Source: Rhodosorus marinus (taxonomy: Eukaryota > Rhodophyta > Stylonematophyceae > Stylonematales > Stylonemataceae). Taken from it: 64,000 nt of DNA. The DNA lies in contig JAMWBK010000004.1 in assembly GCA_029953675.1 (NCBI GenBank), positions 620,001 to 684,000 on the forward strand, given 5' to 3'. Every line of letters starts with the position of its first letter. The stretch's first letter is position 1. Below are positions 9,760-21,554 of this stretch, piece after piece. The notes under the pieces are model-generated. The model was given only the letters and a program-made list of their open reading frames with translations. It ran no database searches and was not told the origin of the DNA. The translations under genes were made by a program, and so were the position numbers.

Positions 9760-10650
9760 CAATAGACTGCAAGAAAAAGCTCCGAGGGAAAAAAAAGACC
9801 ATGGGTGGTGAAGATCGCGGCCTCCAACATCGAAGCAGTGGTTCATCCGTCACAACAAGAAACTTAAAACGGTCAAAAACGAGGAGAGATGGTCAGGGCG
9901 TGTCTGCGAAACAACTCTCAAAGCCAACGAGAACCAACGGAATCCATAAACCCTATGCACTCAATGGCCAGAGGTACCAGGCGATCATCTAGGATCGAAT
10001 GAATGAATGAATGGTTTAATCGGAGGCTGAAAAAAAAACCCCGAGGGGAAAAAAAGACTAAGCGCGGCGAAGTACTCGCGCCTCCAACATCAAAGCGGCA
10101 TTCATGCGCCACAGCAGGAAACTTAAGCGGGTAAACAACGATTGAAGACGGTCAGGGCGTTCGCGGAACAACTCCCGAAGCCAGCGAGAACCAACAGAGT
10201 CCATGAACCCAAAGCACTCAATGATCAGGGGTACCAAGCGATGTGCTAGTGCCGAAGCACGAACACCAGGGGAAGACAAAGCCCCCGCGTATTTGATCTC
10301 TTTGCGGCGTCTCATGCTGGCGGCGGCAGATCCACGGCGCTCCCCCGCAGCCGGGAGATAACGACTAGCTTGAGGGTTAGGAACAGCAAGATCAACGTAT
10401 GTGGTACGGCGGCTGTCGTCACAGGTGAAGCACGAATGCCTTGGGAAATACAAATCCCCTGCTTGTTTCAACTCTTTGCGACATCTCATACTGGCAGAGG
10501 CAAATCCACAGCGCTCTGACGCAGACGGCAAATAATGACTAACCTGGGGATTAGGAACAGCAAGATGAAGGTACGTCGTACGGCGGCTATCGTCACAGGT
10601 GACCACGAGGTCAGCCACTCGGCGTTCGTCCTTCTCGTAGTCCACGAGGA
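9760..10650 (-). mobile_element. Non-LTR element, family 2, old copy D0, split by a younger insertion
   Basis: Two degenerate pieces form one minus-strand copy. The 5' part is at 10428-10650 (DERRVADLVVTC...MRCRKELKQAG) and the 3' part at 9760-9992 (RLVPLAIECIGFMDSVGSRWL, then a diverged 3' UTR and a TTCG-type tail). The pieces meet when the younger copy D1 (9997-10427) is taken out. Confidence 0.7.
9997..10427 (-). mobile_element. Non-LTR element, family 2, copy D1 nested in D0
   Basis: Almost identical to copy C in sequence. It starts at the TCDDSRRTTYVDLAV codons, keeps an intact frame to the stop (10058) and ends in four ATTC units at its 3' end (low coordinates). It sits inside the older D0. 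The long 195-codon frame at 10058-10645 is an artefact of this nesting. Confidence 0.8.
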
Positions 10651-10674
10651 GAACGCCCCTGTATTTGCCCTGTC

Positions 10675-11000
10675 AGTATGAGACGTCGCAAAGAGTTGAA
10701 ATAGGCGGGGGGCTTTGTCTTCCCCAGGCATTCGTGCTTCGGTTCCAGGTCATCCCCAGGTACCTCCGGTCATCCGGTGCTTCGGAATTTCCATAGATTC
10801 CTTTGGTTCCAGCTGGCTTCGGGAGTTGTTCCGGGAACGCCCTGAGCGGCTCTTTTTGCTGTTTACCGTCTTAGGTTTCTTGTTGCGGCGTCTGAATGCT
10901 ACTTTGATGTTGGAGGTGCGCAATCTTCGCCGCGCATAGTCTTTTTTTTGCCCCGGGGTTTTTTCTTTCAGTCTCCGGTTAAGCAATTTTCATTCATTCG
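10675..11000 (+). mobile_element. Non-LTR element, family 2, short copy D2 (326 nt)
   Basis: Starts AGTATGAGACG and ends with the family 2 3' UTR and an ATTCATTC tail. The frame has a stop after MRRRKELK and further lesions. It lies head-to-head with D0. Confidence 0.75.
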
Positions 11001-11257
11001 AATGAAGAACAAATTACTGCATGTGATCAAAGAACTCTGACATTTGCCCGCGCGAAATTGTGAAGGGGGCGGCACTCCGACCAGGAGGGGTACCACGTAA
11101 ACAGAAAATAGGAGTTGGAAAAAGTGTCAAAAAGTGGAAGAGGTGTAAAATTCGCAAGAGCGTACCTAATAGAATTGGAGTTCACCCTTCTTGCGAAGGT
11201 CATCCGGTAATGCGAAAGTCTGTGACACCCCTCCCCCGAGGTGAGATCAGGGATAGT

Positions 11258-11304
11258 ACTCTAAACCTCGTGGTTTGCTATTAGTAAACCACGAGGTTTA
11301 GAGT
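11258..11304. repeat. Perfect inverted repeat, 19-bp arms and 9-nt loop
   Basis: Arm 11258-11276 (ACTCTAAACCTCGTGGTTT) is the exact reverse complement of 11286-11304. The loop contains CTATTAG, which could add three more pairs after one mismatch. No protein-coding context is recognised on either side. Confidence 0.85.
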
Positions 11305-11688
11305 TTGGGGTTCGTTAGTCTGGGTTCGTTAGTCTAATACCCAGTAAAACCAGTCTGGGGTACTAGAGGAGAAGGTAGTGGAACAGGGAATAGAATAAAA
11401 GAACGGAGGTTCTTTGGGTTGGGTTAAGACAGCAGGTTTCATCCCTGCGTCTGGTTTTGACTACCTTCGGCATAGAGTCGGTGGGTTTCATCCTCGCGAT
11501 CTTTGTCATTGGAGACCTTTTAGAGTGGTGATACCCCGCTCCAGGTCTACTACCTTGTTAAGAGGGCTTTTTAAAAATAGTACCATTTACATTGATCAAT
11601 GAGAGTACATCTCCTGACTACTTGTAAGGACTCGTATCGAATGGTGGTGCTTGAGACTGAGAGGCTTGAAGGGTTACTCAGTTTTAGG

Positions 11689-13710
11689 ATGGCAGGTGAG
11701 ACCGATGGGGACCGGGAACCGAGCTGGCACTCGGCAGCAAGTAGGGAGAGCTTGAAGAAGAACCTTCCGTGAATGCCTCCAGGCTCCACGGAGGAGCACT
11801 CGAAGCTTCAATATGCAGTAGGGACCTGGCTGCGAGGGAAGCTTCAGGGAGAACCGCTAAAGGAAGAGCTTCATTCCTCGTAATACCCATTATGAAATTC
11901 TAAGCATGGACAGATTATGCCTCAGCTATTGTGCTGAGCCAGTTCCTCGAAAGCAACGGCATCGCTGTGGTTAAGAGGCCGAGGCTGAACATCCAAAGAC
12001 GGTTGGCATCTCTTTGGGGAGAGCTTCCTCCGGGGTCCACTAGAGGACCTAGGTCGAACCTCCCCTTCTATGCACAGTCGCTGGAAGAGGTAAAGCTAAG
12101 GTCTCGGTCAAAGACGAAGTCGGAGAGGTTTACCTCTCCGGCACGAGGAAATTCATGGTGGTCGATCCCCGGAAGCTGGCAAGGCCGAAAGGCACTTGTT
12201 TCAACTGTGTATCGCTGGTCGCTGGCACAGCGAATGTCGCAAACCCAGAAGGCTTGATCCAGCGAGCGGCAGAAGGGAGGTTGCGACAGCGGCCTAACTG
12301 GTGGAGAGAATTGGCCTCGCATCGTGCGGGAAACGCTCTCGATCTTTCAGGTGCAGAGCTGCGGGAGGTGCAGGCAGTCTACTATGCCATGAGGGCGATA
12401 AGGAGGGTGAGGAGGATGTCCCTGACGTATTTCTCTTGGACGTCTCGGTCAATGCGGCAAAGTTTTCGGAGTCGCTCTTCAAAGGAATTATATTGGATAC
12501 TGGCGCTCCGGTTTCGGTGCGGGAGACAGACAGTTGTTGCCTCAAAAAACTGTGCCAGGAGCAGTAGCTGGAGAGAGGTCAAAAACTTTGTAGAGAGCTT
12601 TCGTTTCGAGAGAAAGATACTCGCAAGCACTACGCTGATGCGAGTAACCATTCCATGTGGAAGTCGAAAGATGACATTCGAAGTTTTTGTGCTCCAAGAG
12701 AGAGCTTGCCAGTGCTCTTGGGGCTGCAAGATCAAAACAAATGGGCACATCACTCACCGTAAAGACCAGCAGCATCTTGGTGAGAAGTTATGTTTTAGGA
12801 GAAGTGGACCTACGCGAGGGAGCGGACCAAAGAACGTCGTTGGAGTTTTTCCTTCGGACGGATGTCTGAAAGCGCGATGCAGCCCGACCACTTGATCATT
12901 CTCGTAGTTCACTTCCTCCGCGCCAAATAGAACATCCTGGAAATCCTTCAGATAATGGATGAAAAGCAAAAGGGGTGAGAAAGAAAATTGCATCAGTCAG
13001 CAAGGAATGCAAGTTCTGTCAGGATTTTGGCAGAAAACACATTCTGCCGAAGGGTACAATGGTGGACGACATCGCAATCGGTCATCGAGCGCAGCCGGGT
13101 GTATTCTACGTGGAGGGCGAATCGTTTCTGCACATGCTGGGTGAGGGACGAGATTCGGAAGGATGACTTAGCTCAATGGTATGAGCAATGGCCAGGTTTG
13201 GAACACCTTCTTCGAACTCTGGGGGCTATCGTTTTTCGGTTTACCCAATATTGTTAAGGTCGAAGCTGGAAACTAGTTTAAGGAAACTAATCTTCGAAGA
13301 ACTGTGCCGATATTTCGGAATAAGAATTGAAAAGGCTGCAATGTATGCTAGTAAAGTCCATGTAAGGTCCAGTCCATGTAACGTTGAGAGGTACCATGGG
13401 GTGATACAGGATGGAGCTTTGAAGCTGCAGGACGATCCTGACTGCAGTGTGTCTGGAAAAGCTTGTGGTGTGGGCCAGTTCGCCGTCAACCCACTAAGCA
13501 TGACAGAGGGTCACTCACCTGTCAGTTTGGTGTTTGGCTTTACAGTCAACTATCGTGATGCGGAATTGAGAGAAAAGGTCGGCGTCACTGACAGAGGATA
13601 CGTTAGGGACAGGCGGCGAACCAAACACTTTTTCAGCGACATATTACGGTCAGGATCGTCCTGCAGCTTCAGAGCTCCATCTCGTATCCGCCTCACGGTA
13701 CCTTGGTAAA
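11689..13710 (+). mobile_element. Decayed LTR retrotransposon: gag knuckle, protease, integrase
   Basis: Broken frames on the plus strand carry three retrotransposon domains in order. Near 12190-12260 is a damaged gag zinc knuckle (CFNC in one frame, GRWHSECRKP in the next). At 12475-12530 is an aspartic protease active site (GIILDTGAPVSV). At 12990-13560 are integrase pieces (ECKFCQ; VEGESFLHML; VERYHGVI, which holds the catalytic Glu; EGHSPVSLVFGF). Protease and integrase are only about 170 codons apart, with no reverse transcriptase between them. That fits the Ty1/copia order, or else a Ty3-like element with an internal deletion. No reverse transcriptase follows before 14.1 kb and no LTRs were identified. 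All frames carry stops or shifts, so the element is dead. Confidence 0.75.
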
Positions 13711-14119
13711 CTCCCTTAAAGTAGGATCCGTGCGAGTTATTTACGTGGGCGTCGATCGTGCAAAGTGCTAGCTATGGTTCGCAGGAAAACTAAGGCTTGG
13801 TTCTCTCGGTTTGGCCTAGCCTTGAGCCTCTCAGGGTTTTTATTCCTGAACAAACGATGGAGGAATTTGAATCAAAAACTAGTGATCACTACCGCTCGCT
13901 GCACAGAGGTGTGCTTCTTTATCCAAACCCTATCACCACCACAGCTTACAAAACGCAGTCCTTCCAAAGAAAAAGAAATACGAGATTGAGGGAAAAGTAA
14001 CTGCCGGGGAGATGTCACGCACACATGCATATCTAACCGAAAGCTCATCCCCAAAATTTGCCTCCCGTTCGCTTTCAATCACTTTTTCCTGGTTCAATTC
14101 ATTCCTGGCGCTAGCTGCC

Positions 14120-14441
14120 AGTATGAGACGCCGCAAAAAGGTGAAATATGCAGGGGCTTTGTCTTCCCCAGGCGTTCGTGCTCCGGCTCTAGCTCATCGC
14201 CTGGTACCTCTGGTCATTTAGTGCTTTGGGTTTATGGATTCCGTCGGTTCTCGTTGGTTTCGGGAATTGTTCTGCGGACGCCCTGATCGTCTCTCCTCGT
14301 CGTTTAACCGTGTTTAAGTTTCTTGTTGTGGCGTATGAACGGTGCCTTGATGTTGGAGGCCCGCGCAATCTTCACAACGCACAGTCTTTTTTTCCCCTCG
14401 TTTTTTTTTGCTTTCAGTCTCCGGTTAAACAAATTTCATTC
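14120..14441 (+). mobile_element. Non-LTR element, family 2, short copy E (322 nt)
   Basis: Begins AGTATGAGACGCC and ends with the T-run/CCCCTCG/T-run and CAGTCTCCGGTTAAAC signature. There is an in-frame TAG where the other copies read Glu (IECFGF), and later frameshifts. Confidence 0.8.
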
Positions 14442-16358
14442 GGACTATCACTTAGCAACGCCCCAGGGTAAGCCTACAAACTGGATCCACCAACTTGCTC
14501 TCCATCCGCCCTCCATCCAAATAGGCTGGAATGAGCTAGCTAGAGAACTTCCCAATACTAGCCCACGTAAAATGTTACTAAAACTAACGAAAAAACGTCA
14601 GAACAAGAAAACCAAAAAAAAAAAAAATTCGTGCTCGGAAAAATGTAAACGTACCGCTCCAGCTCCACCTTCCTCGCCCCCCCGTCAAACCAATGCATCC
14701 ACGAGTTACCTGAACAAATAAAAAATGAAACAATAGCAGGGTGGAACTGCTTAACTATTTCCTGCCCTTTAAACAAGAAACATTGAAGGTGATGTGAGAA
14801 GAGATTTCCTGGGCGGGAAATGTGGCATTGAGGCAATACCAAATGAAGACTTTTCAAAAGGCCCTTCCAGACGAGCTCCTCACCTTCCTTTTGCAAACAA
14901 CCAAACCTCTCAACATCAAGCATTGGGGAAAGCATTGGGGCATCAGAATCTTGACGATCGGGGTTGAAATCGCCGATATGGCTTTCCAATGAGGTCAATG
15001 GGACATTAAAAGCCATAGAAAGATTTCAGTAGACACGCCGTTCTTCAGTTTGGGCAATTGGGACATGCCCAGTTGAGCAGCCGTTCTTTCCTCCATCAAA
15101 AACTTGATCACTAACCCAAGTGGAGGATTGATGGTCCTATGCGACCTATCCCACTGACAAAGAATTCCTTGACTCATTTTGGCCAACACCTTCGATCCTT
15201 TGCGCGATAAGTGCCTCTCGCACTTATGCCTGTTCTTGGTTGTCACTGCTCAGGGTACTTTGGCTCTTGAGATTTAACAGGATGATGGTCTTCAAGCTCA
15301 CCCATGCGGGCAACAAACCTTACCCCACTTCAACCCTCTCAAGTCTCAAGAATTCTTCTCAGTCTCCTTGTCAACCAATTCCCCCGTAAAAAGTCCCCCT
15401 TTTGTTCTCACTCGTCTACCGACCTTTTCCCCCTGAACATTGTGGAAATTTTTACTGCATTTCCTACATCAAACACGGCGAGCGTTACAATGAATAATAA
15501 AAATAATATATATGTTGAATTATCGCATCTAATTATTAGCACAATTCAATATTATCCTCGAATTTCCCCAACGTCATGAGAGCAAGGTCCTCAGGTTGAT
15601 TGAAACCGGTGAATCCAATCAACAAAATGGTGGTGTCTAAGGACTAAGGGCGCAGCCATCGAACCGTGGGTCACCCGAACTAGCACGGGGGGATTATTAT
15701 TATCGAACTAGAGGAGTTTAGTTTGTCGGATTAATGGGCGATATTGTCGAGGCCTGTGTCGGATTTCATTCTTGCACGCCTGTTTCGGGTTGAGCGTTTT
15801 CCAGAGTGCTAAGACCCACCACCGAGCAAAATAGATTTTAGATGCGCCTTTATAGCGGGTGGCGGAAAGTGCACAAGAGGAGAAGTTCTCCCATGGAGGA
15901 GAAGGATGCACGGATCGCTGGACAATAAATATCATACGCTCACCCCCTCCCCCATCTGTTTAACCACTACTCACCACCTTCCTCACCCCCGACTCCTTTC
16001 TCGCCCCCCCGCTCCCCCCCACCCGACATCAGATAGGTACTTCGTCAGAATCCAGAGAAAATGTCTCTATAGGACAAGTGTCAATAGATAATCTATGGTC
16101 AAATACATTCTTAATTTAATACAATTGGGAACAATCTACTGTCGTTTTGAATGAAAAATCCATTTGCGGACATCAAAATATTGAAAATAAATAAATGATG
16201 ACGTCACAGCGAAAAACGACGACTTTATCGCCGTGTTTTGGAGGGAGAATGTTGTGAACTCTGTGCCATTCGTTGCCAGCCCATTTATTGATGTTCTCGG
16301 CAAGGAAAAAGACAAAAGCTAAAAAACCATTTATGACGTTGTCATTTTTGCATTTGGA
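14442..16358. other. Intergenic stretch; possible decayed coding sequence of unknown kind
   Basis: Minus-strand frames at 14558-15016 and 14995-15246 lie end to end in different phases, and their protein-like composition could be remnants of one gene or mobile element. I recognise no domain and see no good start. The rest is low-complexity (A-runs near 14620, C-rich near 16000) with no supported gene. Confidence 0.35.
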
Positions 16359-16368
16359 GATTACTTTC

Positions 16369-16686
16369 GAACGAACGAATGATTTAATCGGAGGCTGAAA
16401 AAAAACACCCCGAGAGGAAAAAGGACTAAGCGCGGCGAAGTACTCGCGCCTCCAACATCAAAGCGGCATTCATGCGCCACAGCAGGAAACTTAAGCGGGT
16501 AAACAACGATTGAAGACGGTCAGGGCGTTCGCGAAACAACTCCCGAAGCCAGCGAGAACCAACAGAGTCCATGAACCCAAAGCACTCAATGATCAGGGGT
16601 ACCAAGCGATGTGCTAGTGCCGAAGCACGAACACCAGGGGAAGACAAAACCCCCGCGTATTTGATCTCTTTGCGGCGTCTCATGCT
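16369..16686 (-). mobile_element. Non-LTR element, family 2, short copy F with 10-bp target-site duplication
   Basis: GATTACTTTC occurs at 16359-16368 and 16687-16696, so the insert is exactly 318 bp. Read on the minus strand it starts AGCATGAGACG and keeps an open frame of about 90 codons to the stop at 16426. It ends in the family 2 3' UTR and a TTCG-type tail. Confidence 0.85.
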
Positions 16687-16696
16687 GATTACTTTC

Positions 16697-17394
16697 ACCG
16701 CATTTCTCTAATAGTCTAAATCAAAGAACGAATGAAGCATATTTTTATGCCACCCTATAGCAATTGGTTGAAGCGGGCGATGTAACAGCACATGAGTTGT
16801 TAGACATAATGAACTTATTTTAAATGATGGAATCTCCCTGGAATTCCGCCCTTCAAATGGACATCGGTGCGTTTTAGGTTGTCCAGTCCTATCAGTCGAG
16901 GTTCTGGTTCACAAGAGAGGTGAACGCTGGGCGTTGCGCGATGTGCATAATTGTTTTTAGATATTTTGATTTTGTTGTATTCGGTTTTTTGGGGAGGGGG
17001 GTACCTAATTTTTTTTGCTTTGATTGGTGCGGGTTTCACGTTAGCATGGACTGAGTAAGACCCTTTGGGTGGGCGGCGGCTTGCCCCACCCAAAACAAGT
17101 ATCTCACGAAGATTAGACCCGCAAAAAGAGGATCCGAGGAACATCCAAGAACACGAATTCCTTAGTTCCCGCATCTCATGCCGCAAGACTCGGTTTCTGC
17201 GTTCCCTGGAAAGGCCACCCTTAATTCCGTGCTCGGAACGTTGTTACCCTCTGTTCGCTGCTTTACAGTGTGTTATCCAATTACTTCCGAATGAAAACCG
17301 GCTACTACCAAGTCGCTGTTGTCCGATTTTGAAGTTAAAATAGATGCTTGTTTATCCGTTGATATTGGATATCGGATAGCAGGCCAACAACAAC
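16697..17394. other. Intergenic, no gene seen
   Basis: No conserved motif or convincing frame. Overlapping open frames on both strands near 16815-17343 look like chance. Confidence 0.4.
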
Positions 17395-17560
17395 AGTTTA
17401 TTCAGAGGTTGTCTACCCCGAAGAGCGGAAAAGAAGACGCTTACGATGTGCGTTCAACAACAAAGCAGCATTCGAACGCCAGAGAGTCAGAAACAGTTCC
17501 GAGAGGAAGCGGTCAAGACGGAAGGGGGTATTGCGAAAACACAGATCAAAACTGAGTAGA
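17395..17560 (-). mobile_element. Non-LTR element, family 3 fragment L
   Basis: On the minus strand it reads DRFLSELFLTLWRSNAALLLNAH, the C-terminal helix seen in the other families, followed by a stop, AATAAA and a TTG-repeat tail. The last 60 nt align with the end of copy H. Confidence 0.6.
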
Positions 17561-18700
17561 AAATTGCTCACCACCTTTCTCCCCAGCCCAAATTTTCCTC
17601 TCCCTCTCTCACACCTCATACAACCATGGACATCGCGATACCCTGTCAGATCTCTGGTGAACTTCTCGTAAGACACGTGTCTACACATAATCAGTCTTTT
17701 CGCAAAGCATATCAAATTCTATTGGCGAACGCATTGTTAACTTGACATCAAATAGAAAGTCTGACATCCGATGCTAAATTGACTAGTTTTTGGCTGATTA
17801 ACGATCTCTACTGATGTTCTGAATAAAATCATTTGCGGCATCAGAACATTGAATAAAACAAAAGATGACGTCAATGGTAGTCTTTGGGCGTCAGTGGCTG
17901 GAAAACGAAGCGGAGGAGGGGGGGAACAAAAACCAAAAAATGTGAAGCTCCAAACTCGTTTTTCCAGTTTCGCCAACCTTTTTTTTTCTCCTTTTTTTCA
18001 GAGATGCTTCTTCACCCTATCCGAAAAGTTTCCATATGAGAATATGTGAATTGTTTTTATTTTTTCTCAATCTACTAAAAATCTAATCTACTCTTCGACG
18101 TCTACTAAACAACCACCCCCTTTTTCTAACCCCCGCCTCCTCCTCCTCCTCCTCCTCCCGCTCTACCCTCTATTCTATGGGCTCTTAAAAGTTTAAAAGG
18201 TTCATATTATCGGTTTCCAACGGTTTCCAACGTTTCTTTGACGGTTCAACCCCGTTTCTTTCGCTACGCTTATTTAAGGCCACTTTTCGTTCTTTCTTTT
18301 TTTGTTAGCCCAGTTATCCCCTCCAAACACATATTTCAATTTAAATATTAGAACGTCGACCCTTTTCAACACAACCATCCCTAGTCATTGGTTCCTCTCA
18401 ATTTTTAGCCGGAAGTACTATAATTTGGATGTCAAAACCTGTTTTAGAATTAATTTCTAAATTATGACATAGTACGTGATTTGTTTTCGTTGGATTGATA
18501 GAAAGCCTCCCAGGTTTGGCTTGTTTATGATAGTACTCGCCGGGTTTTATTTTGTCTATATGGAGACGCCGGAGGTGGACCATGTGGGTCGATGGTGTGG
18601 GTTGAGAGAGGGAGAGTTGAGGTCTACGCGTGCGTGTTCATTAACATAAAGGGATGGGAGATAATTAGAAATGTGTTTGTGTGTATGTGTGTGAATATTA
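17561..18700. other. Intergenic/upstream region of the C2H2 gene
   Basis: Holds a CCT microsatellite near 18130-18160 and a repeated GGTTTCCAACG unit near 18212-18232. No gene is seen. The GT-rich stretch 18660-18705 directly precedes the chosen start of the zinc-finger gene. Confidence 0.4.
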
Positions 18701-18708
18701 TAGTATTT

Positions 18709-19023
18709 ATGAATGGCGGAGAGAAAATGACAGAACTTGGAGAAACGATGGTGGAAAGGCAGCCGAATAAGATGGACATTGAGTTTTTGACGAACAGGGC
18801 TGGGCCGAGTAAGGTTGCTCTGTATGCTTGTCCGGAGTGCACGAGGGAATTTGTGAAGTCGTCTACGATGAAGGACCACCTTAGGACGCATACGAATGAG
18901 CGGGTGTACAAGTGCGTGGAGGAGAAATGCGGGAAGACGTTCAAGTGGAGGTCGAGCCTCTCGCAACATAGGAGAAGTCACCTCAGAAGTAGTAAAGGGG
19001 GTATTAGGAAACTGAAGCAGTAA
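18709..19023 (+). CDS. Small two-finger C2H2 zinc-finger protein (104 aa)
   Basis: Two C2H2 fingers lie in tandem in the C-terminal half. The first is YACPECTREF...HLRTH. The second is YKCVEEKCGKTF...HRRSH, with a longer Cys-Cys spacing of four residues. They are joined by a TNERVYK linker close to the classic TGEKP type, and a Lys/Arg-rich tail follows. This is the architecture of a sequence-specific nucleic-acid-binding protein, probably a transcription factor. I chose the ATG at 18709 (MNGGEKMTEL). The frame stays open to an ATG at 18592, but those 39 codons look like translated GT-rich leader. An upstream intron cannot be excluded. Confidence 0.65.
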   Translation: MNGGEKMTELGETMVERQPNKMDIEFLTNRAGPSKVALYACPECTREFVKSSTMKDHLRTHTNERVYKCVEEKCGKTFKWRSSLSQHRRSHLRSSKGGIRKLKQ

Positions 19024-20507
19024 GTGGACTGAAATGCTGCCACTCGGAGCGTGGATTCAGAGGCTCCTACTCAGCGCTCGCCCGGAGGGAGGTTGACCAT
19101 TCTTGAACCAGAACGGAAAGTATAGGCCCGCGGAGCTGGGTTCCAACTGAGAAGAGATGTAGTTACGGGCATCTAGTACGTCTATCTTTCCCCCCCCCTT
19201 TTCCTTTCCCAGCTGCTGAATCTGCTCCTCAAATGTAGTGAATTAGATCAACTTGGGTGGCGTCACTCCTCTGGAGTTTTGAGTACAGTAATCCCCACCC
19301 ATGCAAGAAATTCTCTGTAAGTATGTTTGAAAATTTCGCTGTGGTTTCCCACGCGCTATTGCAAAGACGAGAAAGAAACTCTCGCGTTGAAAAGTTATTG
19401 TATTGCGGGTATTTCGTCAAAAAATATAAGCCATAGAGCCGACTGTTCGATTTGCTCTCTTCCTCTGAACTTTCATTGCCCAACTTAACGCGACGGAATA
19501 CCTTTCCAACCTTGTTGTACGACTTTCAAGCCCTTCTTCAAGCTGCTTCGGATATGCACGTGCTCTCAAACGTTCAACCGGTGCTACGCCTCATTTTCAT
19601 GGGTTGTCATCTGTTCCTCTCAAATGCTTGTTATAGTTCGCATGCTTCGGAGTCCAAAACATACATCACTTCACACTGAATCTCGCGACGCAGAATTTGA
19701 CACCCGTTTTCGGGTCGGGAAACCTCTGAAAGGCGCATATCTCGGTGTCGGGAGCTGGTCACTATTGATCAGACCCGTTTCTTCATACTCGTGAATGTTC
19801 TTCAACGGTCTCCCTTCGAATGGACTGAAGGTGTAGAGTCGTAGCCTACGATGCCGAATTGCAGAAACAGGTTTGTTTGCTTCTCTGCATGAATCCACTC
19901 CATCGAGACCCTTCAATGCCTGCATCGTGGGAAAGCGCGGGGTGATCGCACACTTGTTAGCCAGGAGGTAACACCTCCGGTGGAAGCTGGCTTTGCTGCA
20001 GCACTGTTCTTTCAGCAGAATCTCAGAGAGCACAATTTAGACTTTTTGCACTGCTAAAGACGTCGCAGGTACGGCTTTCAAGGGTGTTCTACGGCAATAC
20101 AACCAGAGAACAACAACAAACCCGCCGGGAACGGTGGCGTTGCATCGGACCCGGTCAGAGCTTCGCGGACGCGTCCAATGGGTGCGCATCTTCTCCCCTC
20201 AAGCAGGCTTTTCGAGATATGCAGTGTCTAGATAAGAAGAATCTTCTGTCCCCATTCCACGTTAAAGCTTGAAACGCTTCCAGGCTCAAGCTTTCAAGGC
20301 TCGCCAACCCGCTTGCTTTGTGTAAACTAGTACGATAGTAGCATATGCCGTTTGCCCTTAGTGCACTGTAATACATCCAATCAAACGCAACTTTAAGATA
20401 ATACAGAACTATAAACCAATAAACAAGTATTTCCTGACCTAGAATTGCGTATTGGCCAATTATAATTCCCTAAGATCAGGAAAGAAGGAATTCTTGACCA
20501 ATTATTG

Positions 20508-21035
20508 CTTCGTATAAGCATGAGTTTGGGCCATGAGCTCGCAGTTCAGTAGCTGGCGAATTGCGAGCTCGTGTCCCGTTTACTGTCCCTTTTGCGGAAA
20601 AGGCCTGCGCAGAATTCTACACGAGCGCTCTGAGAATGAGATCCATGGTTTCGCCACCAGTGCAACGCCGCGGGTCCTGCGTTCAGGCTGCGGTTGTTTT
20701 AGTGGAAGGGAGCCTGCTTTTATAGCTTCAAGTAAACGACATAATTAGGGTTGTCCTATCGGCAGGCAAATAGCAATTTGCTTCGTACAAGTTTGAGCCC
20801 TGTGCTGTTCCGCTTGCTGGCGAACTGGAGGGCTCGTGTCACCTTTACGGCGCGTTCTTGACATGGGCTCGGGCTATACTGCAGGAAGGTTTTGAGAATG
20901 AGATGATCGTCGATCGGGCATGAGGCTATCCATAGTTTGTCCACCAGTGCAACGTCGCAGGTCCTGCGTTCCGGCGATGGATTTTCGAGTGTAAGGCCAG
21001 TCTCGATTATAGCTCCAAATAAACTGCATAATTGA
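20508..21035 (+). repeat. Diverged tandem duplication, about 250 bp per unit
   Basis: Unit 1 (about 20508-20752) and unit 2 (about 20775-21035) share blocks such as CTGGCGAA, GAGAATGAGAT, CACCAGTGCAACG, GGTCCTGCGTTC, and an end reading CATAATT after AAGTAAAC/AAATAAAC. Unit 1 could encode CPFCGKGLR, but the frame is not kept in unit 2. Confidence 0.6.
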
Positions 21036-21554
21036 ATTTGTTTATTGAATGAATGGGCGCCGCTAAGGAATTTGATAAACCAATCGGTAGGTAGATAAGA
21101 ATATATTAAATACCGACCGCGCTGGTAAAAGGTAGAAAACGACCTTAATTTCACGGATTTGATCGGTCTCAGTAACGACCCCAAAAACAGTGAGAGATAA
21201 ATACCTAGCCGATAAACATCCATATAGGTATCGGAATAAATGCCGATCTCAACGTACATTCCGACCATCCCAACCAACTGGTACCCAAAGGCCCCCGCTT
21301 TAAGTACTACCCCCAACGGTAAGAAGCTCCTTTTTGGATGACTGAAACAGTAATTGAACTCTAATTCAAGCACTGAGATATTGACTGAACCTGGGCATCC
21401 TCGCGTCCTCGGGCCTCGGGAGGACCGGCAAGTGGAAGAGCACGTGGTTATGGAGGAAACAAAGCGACGTTTTGTCTTTCAATTGGAATATCTTCATACC
21501 CCCTTGTTCTTCTTGTCATCTTTTCCAGACTTGAGTACCGGCCAGCCGCTTACT

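Noticed and set aside
10425-11000. 5' inversion (twin priming) of a single element for the head-to-head D0/D2 pair
   Set aside because: Both D0 and D2 have their own 3' ends and tails, and their coding parts overlap, so they are separate insertions.
13345-13385. Match to the family 1 tail (ATGCTAGTAAAGTCCA) inside the integrase remnant
   Set aside because: Only about 16 bases match, and the integrase spacing around it is normal, so an insertion is not needed. Left undecided and not annotated.
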